From positions 2,279,694 through 2,343,693 of the forward strand of contig NZ_CP009228.1 in NCBI RefSeq assembly GCF_000755145.1: a stretch of 64,000 nucleotides of DNA. Reading direction: 5' to 3'. The notes beneath the pieces were generated by a model that was not told the DNA's origin, did not search any database, and worked only from the letters and a program-made list of their open reading frames with translations. Both the position numbers and the translations under genes were made by a program. This document shows, piece after piece, positions 15,543-24,231 of this stretch (position 1 is its first letter; each line of letters begins with the position of its first letter). This DNA comes from Treponema putidum. Its GTDB lineage: Bacteria; Spirochaetota; Spirochaetia; Treponematales; Treponemataceae.

Positions 15543-17767
15543 AAAAAGTTAAGATTCATTTCATCTTAAAATTAGGCTTTGTTATAGCGGCATTTAGTTT
15601 TTTTGTTTTAGATTTAAATTGCTATGAATCGGATGAACTTGAAATAAAACAATATTATAAAAAAGACGGTGTAAGCCTTGACATAAAATATCCTGATAAT
15701 GAGGAAGAATCTCTTTCCGTTTTTTGTAGAGCTTTTAATCCGGTTACTAATTTATATTCAAATTTTAAATTAAAAAAAGGAGAAAGTCCGTTTTTTCCTT
15801 TCGGTACGGAGCTATGTGTTTGGGCGCAAAGAGCATCAGGCAAAATGACGAGACCGGTTCATTTGATTGCTGAGCCCTTAGAAGAAAAAAAACTTTTAAA
15901 TGTTTTAAGCCCTCAGGCTGGAACTTGGAATGAGATTCAACAACTTATAATTCAATCCCCGCCTAGGACACAAATTATATATTCTATTGACGGAACTGAT
16001 CCTTTGGAATTCGGCCTTATGTATACGGGGCCTATAATCATTGAAAAAGAAGGAAAAATAGAGCTTAGAATAAAAGCAGTAACGGAATCGGGAACTATTA
16101 CCGAAAAGGTAATAAAATATGAAGTATCCCCTGACGGCCTTCCGTCTCCTAAAATATCTAAGGCGGCCGTAAACGCCTCCGTAAAGGCAGCCTTAAATGA
16201 AGAACCTGAGCAAGACCTTGAGTACAATATTTTAAATTGGTATTTTTTGGAATTTGCTTCCGATGATCCTGTTTATTATTTAATAAAAGAAATAAACGAA
16301 GACTCACTCCCCGATGTGTCTCAGCTTTTAAACATTTATGACGGTCCTATTTTTATTGATAGAACTCAAGATACTATGATATACTGGGCAAAAGAAAATG
16401 AAGAAAATGTAAATAAAATATTTTTGCCTAAAAAACCTATATTATACTCAGTTCCAAAGTTACCTGTAAATAGAAATATTGAGCTTAAATTTGATGATGA
16501 GCGTTATACTTATTTTTTTGAAGTCGGAGACGGCAATACTTATCTTTATCCCGATGAAGATTCTTCTCGATTCGAAAAAGAAGCTTCCCATACCTTCGAT
16601 GTTGGAATAAAAGAAGAACGTTTTTTTGACGTTAAAATAAGAGCTTTCTATGATGGTCTCTTTCATGGAGAGTTTAAAACTGCCTTTACTATAGACAAGC
16701 TGCCTCCCGAAAAACCTGAAGTTTCCTTTACTCCTTTATTATCTCCGACAAATTCGGATGTAAAAATAAAAATTAAATCCGCATCCGGTGCAAAAACAGT
16801 AGTTGAAATTGAGCCTCCCATTTTTACCTCATCCTCGGAGGACGAGATTGTTTTAACCGGTTCTGTAGGTGAAAAAACAGCTTATTCCGTAAATATTTAT
16901 AGTAAGGATGAGGCAGGTAATAAGAGTGCAAACATTATAAAGGAATTTGTAATAGATAAAAATGCCGTATATGTAGATACTAATTATAAAGGTAAAAATT
17001 CTGACGGAAATCTTTCAAAACCGTTTTCCTCTATTTATGAGGCTGTAGATTATATAAATAAAGCATCTATTTTACAAAAAAACAAGATAAGTTCCGAAAA
17101 ATGGAAAATATATGTAAGAGGTGATTGTATTTTAAATGATGCGGTTCTTATAACAAGAAATATTAAAATTGAGTCCGTAGGTCAAAAGACTTCAATTCAT
17201 TTTTCAAAAAATTCAGGTTTTGTTGTAATAGGTGCAAATTTTGAAATTGAAAACTGTAATCTTTTTAGAAGGGAAAGAACGGAAGAACAGCGTGATGTCC
17301 CTATAATTTATGCCGATAAGGCAAGTATAAAACTTAATAACGTAAGCCTTCAAGCCTTTGAAGGCGGGACTGTTCTAAGTTCTTTTTATTCTCATTTGGA
17401 TATATCGGATACCAAGATAATTTCGGAACAGACAAAGCACTGCCTTATATTTAACCTAAATAATTCTTCAGCTGTTTTTCAAAATACGGATTTTACAGGA
17501 AAAGGCTTTTCGGTTGCAGCGATTTCCGCTTCAAATTCGACTATTGAGCTTGATAATCTAAACGCCTCTCTTAGTCCGAATTTTACTGCAAGATTTTTAG
17601 AGGCTTGGAATTCCGAAATATCTTTAGGAAAGCTTAATCTTATCCGTTTGCCTGAAGAGACTGCAAATAAGGATACCGCTGTTTGGTATAATAAGAATTC
17701 AAGAATGGATATTAAATATAAACCCATTGTCAGAGGATTTTCAAAATCAATTGAGAGAGAGCCGTAA
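15539..17767 (+). CDS. Secreted beta-rich protein with chitobiase C-terminal-like and beta-helix regions
   Basis: A 742-residue exported protein starting at TTG, overlapping the PRTase stop. Residues 8-29 are a signal peptide or anchor. Around residues 130-200 is a chitobiase/hexosaminidase C-terminal-like domain (IIYSIDGTDPLEFG and IKAVTESGT). Ig-like strands follow (DKLPPEKPEVSFTP, YSKDEAGNKSANI). From about residue 475 a DUF1565-like right-handed beta-helix begins (YVDTNYKGKNSDGNLSKPF). No catalytic residues are evident, so a surface binding or structural role is likely. Its stop overlaps the rnhB start (TAATG). Confidence 0.8.
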   Translation: MKKVKIHFILKLGFVIAAFSFFVLDLNCYESDELEIKQYYKKDGVSLDIKYPDNEEESLSVFCRAFNPVTNLYSNFKLKKGESPFFPFGTELCVWAQRASGKMTRPVHLIAEPLEEKKLLNVLSPQAGTWNEIQQLIIQSPPRTQIIYSIDGTDPLEFGLMYTGPIIIEKEGKIELRIKAVTESGTITEKVIKYEVSPDGLPSPKISKAAVNASVKAALNEEPEQDLEYNILNWYFLEFASDDPVYYLIKEINEDSLPDVSQLLNIYDGPIFIDRTQDTMIYWAKENEENVNKIFLPKKPILYSVPKLPVNRNIELKFDDERYTYFFEVGDGNTYLYPDEDSSRFEKEASHTFDVGIKEERFFDVKIRAFYDGLFHGEFKTAFTIDKLPPEKPEVSFTPLLSPTNSDVKIKIKSASGAKTVVEIEPPIFTSSSEDEIVLTGSVGEKTAYSVNIYSKDEAGNKSANIIKEFVIDKNAVYVDTNYKGKNSDGNLSKPFSSIYEAVDYINKASILQKNKISSEKWKIYVRGDCILNDAVLITRNIKIESVGQKTSIHFSKNSGFVVIGANFEIENCNLFRRERTEEQRDVPIIYADKASIKLNNVSLQAFEGGTVLSSFYSHLDISDTKIISEQTKHCLIFNLNNSSAVFQNTDFTGKGFSVAAISASNSTIELDNLNASLSPNFTARFLEAWNSEISLGKLNLIRLPEETANKDTAVWYNKNSRMDIKYKPIVRGFSKSIEREP

Positions 17768-18369
17768 TGTTATGCGGTATAGACGAGGCGGGAAGAGGCC
17801 CTCTTGCAGGCCCCGTTACGGCAGCCGCCGTTATCCTCCCAAAAGACTTTGATGTTTCAATTTTAAAAGATTCAAAAAAACTGACAGAAAAAAAAAGAGA
17901 AGCCGTGCGTAAAACCATATATGCCGACCCAAATGTTCTTTGGTCTATAGGCTGGGCATCAAATCAAGAAATAGATGAGATAAATATCTTGCAGGCAACT
18001 TTTTTGGCAATGGAAAGAGCTTATGAAGGCCTTTATTTAAAACTTCAAGAATTCTGTAAACTAAATAATTATAAATTTATAGAACCGGATATTATTGTTG
18101 ACGGTAATTCCATTCCCGGTATTAAAAATTGTTCTTCGATTAAGGCTCTGGTAAAGGCTGATGACTCCGTGTATGAGGTTATGGCTGCTTCTATTTTAGC
18201 AAAGACTGCAAGGGACAAAATGATGATGCGCTATTCTTGGCTTTACCCGGAATACGGGTACGAAAAACACAAGGGATATGGTACAAAAAAACATATAGAA
18301 GCCGTCAGAATTTTCGGTTCAAGTCCCATTCAACGAAAATCATTTTATATAAAGAGCATAGAAAAATAA
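17767..18369 (+). CDS. rnhB: Ribonuclease HII
   Basis: RNase HII cuts RNA in RNA-DNA hybrids and removes single ribonucleotides from DNA. The 200-residue product starts MLCGIDEAGRGPLAGPV, which carries the first two metal carboxylates and the GRG ribonucleotide-sensing motif; VDGNSIP, VKADDSVYEVMAASILAKTARD and YGYEKHKGYGTKKH complete the family pattern. Its ATG overlaps the stop of the secreted protein by one base. The gene is intact and of normal length. Confidence 0.96.
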   Translation: MLCGIDEAGRGPLAGPVTAAAVILPKDFDVSILKDSKKLTEKKREAVRKTIYADPNVLWSIGWASNQEIDEINILQATFLAMERAYEGLYLKLQEFCKLNNYKFIEPDIIVDGNSIPGIKNCSSIKALVKADDSVYEVMAASILAKTARDKMMMRYSWLYPEYGYEKHKGYGTKKHIEAVRIFGSSPIQRKSFYIKSIEK

Positions 18370-18396
18370 ATTTTAAATTTTTTTTTAAAATTTTAC

Positions 18397-18425
18397 TTGA
18401 CAGATCTGAAAAGCTGTGTTAGCAT
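18397..18425 (+). promoter_or_regulatory. Strong sigma-70 type promoter of the sugar-acid operon
   Basis: Consensus -35 TTGACA at 18397-18402, a 17-bp spacer, then -10 TAGCAT at 18420-18425. The expected start is near 18432. A 10-bp-periodic repeat begins four bases beyond, placing a possible operator in the initial transcribed region. Confidence 0.7.
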
Positions 18426-18435
18426 AAATTAAAGC

Positions 18436-18473
18436 ACATAAAAACACATAAAAGAACATAAAAACACAAATGT
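18436..18473 (+). repeat. 10-bp-periodic repeat, possible DeoR operator
   Basis: Three units of ACATAAAA(A/G)(C/A) at 18436, 18446 and 18456, then a degenerate unit ACAAATG at 18466. A 10-bp period puts every copy on the same face of the helix. The position just after a strong promoter and the DeoR-family gene at the end of the operon suggest a repressor site. This is inference from position and spacing only. Confidence 0.6.
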
Positions 18474-18500
18474 TTTTTTTGTGAAATTTTGGAGGTTATT

Positions 18501-19442
18501 GTGAAAATTTTGTCGTCAATTAAAAAAATTCCAGGCGGTTTAATGGTTGTTCCTTTGCTTATAGGGGCTATTATGAATACTTTTGTTCCCGGTGCACTTC
18601 AAATAGGGGGCTTTACCACTGCGCTGTTTAAACAAGGTGCTATTGCTTTAATAGCTCTCTTTGTTTTATGTAACGGCGCTCAAATCAATGTAAAGCAAGT
18701 TGGCCGGCCTCTTATAAAAGGGATCGCTTTGACAGCAATCAAATTTTTCTTGGGAGCTCTTCTTGGCTGGTTGATTAATAAGATTTTCGGTATGGCAGGA
18801 ATTTTGGGTATAACTCCGCTTGCAATCGTTGCTGCTCTTACAAATTCAAATGGAGGACTGTATGCAGCTCTTGCCGGTGAGTATGGAGATTCATCCGATG
18901 TAGGTGCTGTAAGTGTTTTATCATTAAATGACGGCCCCTTCTTTACTATGCTCGCTTTCGGAATAACCGGGATAGCCAATATTCCTTTTATTGCTTTTGT
19001 GTCTGTTTTGGTTCCTATTGTTATAGGGTTTATATTAGGAAATTTGGACGAAGATATGAGAAAATTTTTGGCTCAAGGAACAGTTGTTTTGATACCGTTT
19101 TTTGCATTTCCTTTAGGGGCTGGTTTGGATCTTAAGTCTATTATAGGGGCAGGACTTCCGGGAATTGTTCTTGGTGTAGTTTGTACATTACTGACAGGTT
19201 TAGGCGGCTACTTTATTTCTGCACTTTACAATAAAGGAAAAAGAACGGCCGTTTCAGCTGCAATAGGAACTACTGCCGGAAACGCTGTCGGAACCCCCGC
19301 CGTCTTGGCCTTAGCGGATTCTAATTTATTGCCGTATGTTGAAGTTTCTACTGCACAAATCGCTGCTGCTATTATCGTAACGGCTATTTTATGTCCATTG
19401 CTGGTTTCCGTATTGGCAAAACGTGAAAAAAAGGCATTATGA
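18501..19442 (+). CDS. 2-keto-3-deoxygluconate permease (KdgT) family transporter
   Basis: A 313-residue inner-membrane carrier with about ten hydrophobic helices, of the KdgT family that imports 2-keto-3-deoxygluconate and related sugar acids with protons. Family blocks include IPGGLMVVPLLIGAI, LTNSNGGLYAALAGEYGD and VSLNDGPFFTML-like residues, and GTTAGNAVGTPAVLA near the end. I choose GTG at 18501, because a GGAGG ribosome site sits six bases before it; an upstream TTG at 18489 lies on that site. It is the first gene of a six-gene cassette and its stop overlaps the kinase start (ATGA). Confidence 0.88.
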   Translation: MKILSSIKKIPGGLMVVPLLIGAIMNTFVPGALQIGGFTTALFKQGAIALIALFVLCNGAQINVKQVGRPLIKGIALTAIKFFLGALLGWLINKIFGMAGILGITPLAIVAALTNSNGGLYAALAGEYGDSSDVGAVSVLSLNDGPFFTMLAFGITGIANIPFIAFVSVLVPIVIGFILGNLDEDMRKFLAQGTVVLIPFFAFPLGAGLDLKSIIGAGLPGIVLGVVCTLLTGLGGYFISALYNKGKRTAVSAAIGTTAGNAVGTPAVLALADSNLLPYVEVSTAQIAAAIIVTAILCPLLVSVLAKREKKAL

Positions 19443-20674
19443 AAAACAAGAATAGCAAATATTTAATCATTGCTGATGATTTTACCGGAGCAAACGATAC
19501 AGGCGTGCAGTTGAAAAAAAGAGGATTCGCAACCAAGGTTGTTTTTTCTTCATCTTCCGTTGATGCCGGCGACAAGTATCTGGTGTTTGATACTGAAACT
19601 AGAGCTATACCAAAACAAGATGCTTATAAAAAGCTCAAATCTAATATGTTAGAATTAGTTTCTAAACATGAATTTGATATAATTTATAAGAAAGTAGATT
19701 CAGCTTTGCGGGGTAATATTGTAGATGAGGTTTTAGCCATAGTAGAAGTATATAAACCTGAGGTAGTTTTGTTTGCTCCGGCTCTTCCAAAACTTGGTCG
19801 GACTACTCAAAACGGAATTCAGAAAATACATAATACACGGCTTATGGAAACCGAGTTTGTAAGAGATCCTATAAATCCCATAGTATCCGATAACATAACT
19901 GATATATTAAAAGAAATTTCAGGGAGTCCTGTGCGGCATATAAGTTTGACGGAATTGTATTCAAAAGATACGATCATAAATGCTGATTGTTTATATTATA
20001 CATTTGATGCAAGCACTGTTGAAGATATGGAGCAAATAGCAAAAATCGGATTATCAAATACTAAAAAAACATTATGGATAGGCTCGGCAGGTTTGGCTGA
20101 AGGAATTTTTAATGTTTTATATCCGCAAAAGCCTTCGCTGGTAATTGTCGGCAGTACCAGTCAAAAAAGCATTGAACAGTTAAATTATGCAAAAAAACAG
20201 GGGCGGTATATATTGGAACTTGATATTCCTAAGATTATGGAATCAGGTATTTATGATTCCGTATTTGAAAATGCCGTTTCAGTTTTAAAGAAAAATCAAG
20301 ATTTGATTATTACCTCTTGTTTTTCCGAAACATCTTTTAACGAAGTTGTCAATTATGCAAGTAAAAAAGGCATTACTAAACAAGAGACGGCAGGTATTGT
20401 TAGAAACATATTAGGCGAAATTACAAAAAAAATACTTGCCGATGTAGAAATAGGAGGTCTTTTTTTAACGGGAGGTGATACGGCTATATCTATTATGCAT
20501 AATTTAAATACACAAGGTGTTGAAATTTTACATGAAGTTACACCTGGTGTTATTGCTTCACGATTATTGGATGGGTTATACAAGGGGCTTGTTATAATGA
20601 CAAAAGCAGGTTCCTTTGGCGAAGAAGATACTATTGATAAGTGTATTTTGAAAATGAAGGAGGTGATAATTTGA
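19439..20674 (+). CDS. Four-carbon acid sugar kinase (DUF1537 family)
   Basis: A 411-residue kinase of the DUF1537 family, whose characterised members phosphorylate D-threonate, D-erythronate or 3-oxo-tetronates at O4. Residues 8-22 hold the ADDFTGANDTG motif; KKVDSALRGN matches the DSTLRGN block; the C-terminal GGLFLTGGDTA and MTKAGSFGEEDT blocks bind nucleotide. The ATG overlaps the permease stop and the TGA overlaps the pdxA-like start (TTGA), so all three are coupled. Pairing with PdxA2 points to phosphorylation of a four-carbon acid for oxidative decarboxylation. The exact substrate is not readable. Confidence 0.9.
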   Translation: MKNKNSKYLIIADDFTGANDTGVQLKKRGFATKVVFSSSSVDAGDKYLVFDTETRAIPKQDAYKKLKSNMLELVSKHEFDIIYKKVDSALRGNIVDEVLAIVEVYKPEVVLFAPALPKLGRTTQNGIQKIHNTRLMETEFVRDPINPIVSDNITDILKEISGSPVRHISLTELYSKDTIINADCLYYTFDASTVEDMEQIAKIGLSNTKKTLWIGSAGLAEGIFNVLYPQKPSLVIVGSTSQKSIEQLNYAKKQGRYILELDIPKIMESGIYDSVFENAVSVLKKNQDLIITSCFSETSFNEVVNYASKKGITKQETAGIVRNILGEITKKILADVEIGGLFLTGGDTAISIMHNLNTQGVEILHEVTPGVIASRLLDGLYKGLVIMTKAGSFGEEDTIDKCILKMKEVII

Positions 20675-21639
20675 ATTATTTAGGAATTACCATAGGTGAT
20701 CCGGCCGGGATAGGACCTGAGATATCTTTGAAAATGTTGGATAAGTATGCAGACTACAAGAATTCGGTCATTCTGTATGGAAGTATATCTATACTCGAGT
20801 ATTATAAAAATATATTACATCTTACCTCTGATTTTTCTTTGATAACAAACCCGAATGAATTTCAAAAAGGAAAAATCAATATTATAAATGTAGTCGATTT
20901 AGATACCAGCAGCATATCCATAGGAAATGTGTCGGGCATATGCGGAAGATGTGCTTACTTGTATGTAGAGAAAGCTATTCACGATGCATTGGAGGGTAAA
21001 ATAAAAGCTGTGGTAACTGCTCCGCTAAATAAAGAAGCTTTAAACAAAGGAGGCTATGCTTATGAGGGACATACGGAAATATTTGCAAAATTGACAAATA
21101 CTAAAAAATATGCAATGATGCTCTGGAGTGAAAAATTATCCGTAATTCATGTATCAACTCATTGCTCATTAAAAAATGCTTGCGAGAGGGCTACAAAAGA
21201 AAGAGTTTTTGATACAATCGAGTTGGCTCAAAATGGTTTACAAAAGATGGGAGTTAAAAATCCAAGAATTGCTGTGGCAGGATTAAATCCTCATAGCGGT
21301 GAATCCGGCCTTTTCGGGAGTGAAGAAATAGAACAAATTCTTCCTGCAATAAATGAAGCGAAAAAAAAAGGCTGGAATGTAGACGGACCTATTTCACCTG
21401 ATGTTGTATTTTTAAAAGCATATAAAGGTGATTATGATATTGTAGTTGCAATGTACCATGATCAGGGGCATATTCCATTAAAACTATTGGCTTTTGGTAA
21501 TGGAGTGAATATTACCTTAGGTCTGCCGATTGTTAGAACATCCGTTGACCACGGAACTGCATTTGATATTGCAGGGAAAGGAATCGCAAATGAAGAAGAT
21601 TTATTCTATGCCTTGAGTGTAGGAAAAAAATTTATATAA
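20671..21639 (+). CDS. PdxA2-type 4-phospho-threonate/erythronate dehydrogenase
   Basis: A 322-residue PdxA-family NAD-dependent dehydrogenase. Classic PdxA works in vitamin B6 synthesis, but members beside DUF1537 kinases (PdxA2) oxidise and decarboxylate 4-phospho-D-threonate or erythronate to dihydroxyacetone phosphate. Motifs seen are GDPAGIGPEIS, TAPLNKEAL, GHTEIFA, GLNPHSGE, the MYHDQGH metal histidine and RTSVDHGTAFDIAG. The start is TTG at 20671, set by a near-perfect AGGAGGTGAT ribosome site; a GTG at 20641 lies within the kinase gene. No other B6 genes are near, which favours the catabolic role. Confidence 0.9.
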   Translation: MNYLGITIGDPAGIGPEISLKMLDKYADYKNSVILYGSISILEYYKNILHLTSDFSLITNPNEFQKGKINIINVVDLDTSSISIGNVSGICGRCAYLYVEKAIHDALEGKIKAVVTAPLNKEALNKGGYAYEGHTEIFAKLTNTKKYAMMLWSEKLSVIHVSTHCSLKNACERATKERVFDTIELAQNGLQKMGVKNPRIAVAGLNPHSGESGLFGSEEIEQILPAINEAKKKGWNVDGPISPDVVFLKAYKGDYDIVVAMYHDQGHIPLKLLAFGNGVNITLGLPIVRTSVDHGTAFDIAGKGIANEEDLFYALSVGKKFI

Positions 21640-21657
21640 TAAAAAGGAGTAAACAGT

Positions 21658-21963
21658 ATGGAAGAAAACGAAATTATAAATGCAATTATTATTACTGATA
21701 GCGATGATGTTGTTACGGCTATAACCGATCTGAAAAAAGGAGATACGGTAAGATATTTATCGGGTAAGAAACTTTTAAAGGAATTTACTTTAAAGGATGA
21801 TATTCCTTTCGGTCACAAAGCTGCTGTAAGAGATATTGCATGTAAAAGCGATGTAATTAAATATGGAGAAAGTATAGGCAGGGCTACTAAAGATATTTTA
21901 ATTGGTCAACATGTTCATATTCACAATTTAGAAAGTAAAAGAGGAAGAGGAGACTTAAAATGA
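21658..21963 (+). CDS. UxaA-family hydro-lyase small subunit (SAF domain)
   Basis: A 101-residue SAF-domain protein, the small subunit of a split altronate/galactarate/sulfolactate-type lyase. The C-terminal block HVHIHNLESKRGRGDL is the family hallmark, and GHKAAVRDI lies mid-protein. It overlaps the large subunit gene by four bases (ATGA). A strong AAGGAG ribosome site precedes the ATG. In full-length UxaA enzymes this domain is fused to the large one, so the pair should form one dehydratase or lyase. Confidence 0.88.
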   Translation: MEENEIINAIIITDSDDVVTAITDLKKGDTVRYLSGKKLLKEFTLKDDIPFGHKAAVRDIACKSDVIKYGESIGRATKDILIGQHVHIHNLESKRGRGDLK

Positions 21964-23117
21964 AATTCATGGGTTACAGAAGAAAAGACGGTAAGGTCGG
22001 TATCAGAAATCACGTACTGGTTTTGGCAACAAGTGTATGTTCAAATAAAGTTGCTGAAGATATTTCAAGAGCTGTTGAAGGAACCACATTCATCAATAAT
22101 ACATATGGATGCTGCCAATTAGGTGTTGACTTCACTTTGACAAGAAGAACAATTGTAAATACATGCTTACATCCAAATGTCGGAGCCGTATTGGTAGTAG
22201 GCTTAGGTTGTGAAGGCCTTGAACCTTTAGACATTTATGAGAGTATTAAGGAATCCGGAAAACCTGTAGAAATGTTGACAATTCAGGGAGAAAAAGGAAC
22301 GCTGAATGCTTATGCAAAGGGTGTATCGATTGCCAGAAAATTTGTTCAAGAAATTTCCTCTATGCAAAAGGAATGCTGTGATATTTCTGAAATTATTTTA
22401 GGTATGGAATGCGGCGGTTCCGACACGACATCGGGGCTGGCATCTAATCCCACTTGCGGCATTTGCTCCGATAAAATGGTTGAACTGGGCGGAACAAGTA
22501 TATTATCTGAAACGACTGAATTTATTGGGGCAGAACACGTTGTTGCCAAAAGAGGAAAAACGGAAGAAATATCGAAGAGAATTTTGGAATTGGTACGTAA
22601 CTGTGAAAAAAAGGCAATGAGTCTTGGGGTTGATATTCGAGGCAGTCAGCCTACACCCGGAAATATTGTTGGAGGGCTTACTACTATAGAGGAAAAATCT
22701 TTAGGCTGTATTCATAAATCAGGGACGAAAGAATTTCAAGGCGTGTTGGATTATGCCGATATTCCTGACTCTCATGGCTTATTTATAATGGATACACCTG
22801 GACAGGATATTGAATCGATTACAGGTATGGTAGCTGGAGGTGCTCAAGTTATTATTTTTACTACAGGCCGAGGCAGTCCGACAGGAAATCCTATTGCTCC
22901 GGTAATTAAGCTTACCGGTAATAAGAATACATTTGAAGCGATGCAGGATAATATAGATTTTGATGTTTCCGATATTATTCTTGGTAAAGAATCTATCCAT
23001 GATGCCGGAGAAAGATTATTTGAAGAAATTTTACATGTGTGCAATGGAAAAATAACGAAAGCTGAAGCTTTGAAGCATAAGGAGTTTGGAGTTCTTAGAT
23101 TAGCATCGACTTTTTAA
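21960..23117 (+). CDS. UxaA-family hydro-lyase large subunit
   Basis: A 385-residue catalytic subunit of the altronate dehydratase family, iron- or Fe-S-dependent lyases that remove water (or sulfite in SuyB) from sugar acids. Motifs are GYRRKDGKVGIRNHV, the conserved YGCCQLG, VLVVGLGCEG, MECGGSDTTSGLASNP and FTTGRGSPTGNPIAPVIK. Conserved cysteines are present. With KdgT, kinase and PdxA2 it should feed a sugar acid into central metabolism. Substrate choice between altronate-like, threonate-like and sulfolactate-like acids cannot be made from sequence alone. Confidence 0.88.
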   Translation: MKFMGYRRKDGKVGIRNHVLVLATSVCSNKVAEDISRAVEGTTFINNTYGCCQLGVDFTLTRRTIVNTCLHPNVGAVLVVGLGCEGLEPLDIYESIKESGKPVEMLTIQGEKGTLNAYAKGVSIARKFVQEISSMQKECCDISEIILGMECGGSDTTSGLASNPTCGICSDKMVELGGTSILSETTEFIGAEHVVAKRGKTEEISKRILELVRNCEKKAMSLGVDIRGSQPTPGNIVGGLTTIEEKSLGCIHKSGTKEFQGVLDYADIPDSHGLFIMDTPGQDIESITGMVAGGAQVIIFTTGRGSPTGNPIAPVIKLTGNKNTFEAMQDNIDFDVSDIILGKESIHDAGERLFEEILHVCNGKITKAEALKHKEFGVLRLASTF

Positions 23118-23242
23118 ACATAAGACTTTTTTAAATACTTAATATTTTCATATTTTAAGGCAAATTTTTAATATTTTGACTAGGTTATTGCATTTAAGTG
23201 TTGTTTATTGTACATAATTATATTCTATAACAAGAAAAAATA

Positions 23243-23251
23243 TGCTATAAT
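23243..23251 (+). promoter_or_regulatory. Extended -10 promoter before the DeoR-family gene
   Basis: TGCTATAAT, a consensus extended -10, lies 27 bases before the regulator start in a 161-bp AT-rich gap. It suggests the regulator has its own transcription apart from the operon promoter. Confidence 0.55.
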
Positions 23252-23278
23252 TATAAAAATGGTAAACAGGAATTATTT

Positions 23279-24052
23279 ATGTATGTCGAAGAAAGATTAG
23301 AATTAATTTTAAAAGATTTAAACAGATATGGAAAATTAAATGTAAAGGACCTTTCAGAAAAATTTAAAGTAACGCCTATGACTATTAGAAGAGATTTGAG
23401 TATTCTTGAAGAAAAGGGATTACTCTTAAAAAGTTACGGCGGGGCACTTTCAAAAGAATCTTTGTCACATGATAAATTATATTCGACAAGAAAAAAGGAA
23501 AATTTGCCGGTAAAGAAAAAGATTGCGGCAGAGGCTTTGTTATTTATTAAAAATGGAATGACAATCCTTCTTGATGCAGGCACTACAAATTATGAACTTG
23601 CTAAATTTTTAGTTGAAAGTTCAATTAAAGATTTAGTTATTATAACTAATGATTTAAAGATAGCTTGTGTTTTAGCAGAAAAACAATTCTTTCAGATTGT
23701 AATGCTAGGCGGTATTATTGAAAATGAAAATATTTTGACCTGTGGGTCTATGGCTGTTTCCATGCTTAAAGATTTTGAAATAGATGCCTGTTTTGTAGGA
23801 ACTCAATCTATTAGTAATAAATTTGAGATTCGGACTCCAAATATAGCAAAAGTTGAGTTAAAAAAAACATACATCGAAAAATCACAACAAAGATTTTTAT
23901 TGACGGATAGCAGTAAATTTGAAAAATCAAAATTATACAAAATTTGTGATTTAAAAGATTTTCATTATATTATTACAGATAAAAAAATGAACCTATCTGA
24001 AAAAAACTATATAAAAAAATATAAGATAGCATGGGTTTCAATTGATCCATAA
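23279..24052 (+). CDS. DeoR/GlpR-family transcriptional regulator
   Basis: A 257-residue sugar-responsive repressor. The N-terminal HTH is clear (KLNVKDLSEKFKVTPMTIRRDL, continuing into a wing ending KSYGGAL), and the C-terminal DeoRC domain carries LDAGTTNYELAKFL, ITNDLKIA, MLGGIIE and FVGTQSI, the pattern that binds a phosphorylated sugar or sugar acid. Placed at the end of the sugar-acid cassette in the same direction, it most likely controls it. The 10-bp repeat after the promoter at 18397 is the best operator candidate. Inducer is inferred to be a phosphorylated intermediate. Confidence 0.9.
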   Translation: MYVEERLELILKDLNRYGKLNVKDLSEKFKVTPMTIRRDLSILEEKGLLLKSYGGALSKESLSHDKLYSTRKKENLPVKKKIAAEALLFIKNGMTILLDAGTTNYELAKFLVESSIKDLVIITNDLKIACVLAEKQFFQIVMLGGIIENENILTCGSMAVSMLKDFEIDACFVGTQSISNKFEIRTPNIAKVELKKTYIEKSQQRFLLTDSSKFEKSKLYKICDLKDFHYIITDKKMNLSEKNYIKKYKIAWVSIDP

Positions 24053-24185
24053 GTCTGCTTAATGATAGAAAAAACAAAAATTAAATACGGCGAGATAAAA
24101 TTTTGAATTTGCGATACTAGAGGGGCTAACTTAACAAAATTGACTATTGAGTTTTAATGAAAATATTGATAATTTCATCTTATAC

Positions 24186-24215
24186 TTGTTCTTTTAGGCT
24201 AATCCGTGCTATAAT
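24186..24215 (+). promoter_or_regulatory. Candidate promoter before fliG1
   Basis: TTGTTC at 24186-24191, an 18-bp spacer and a perfect TATAAT at 24210-24215, 17 bases before the ATG. It suggests separate sigma-70 expression from the sugar-acid cassette. Confidence 0.55.
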
Positions 24216-24231
24216 AATCTTCGAGGTTTTT

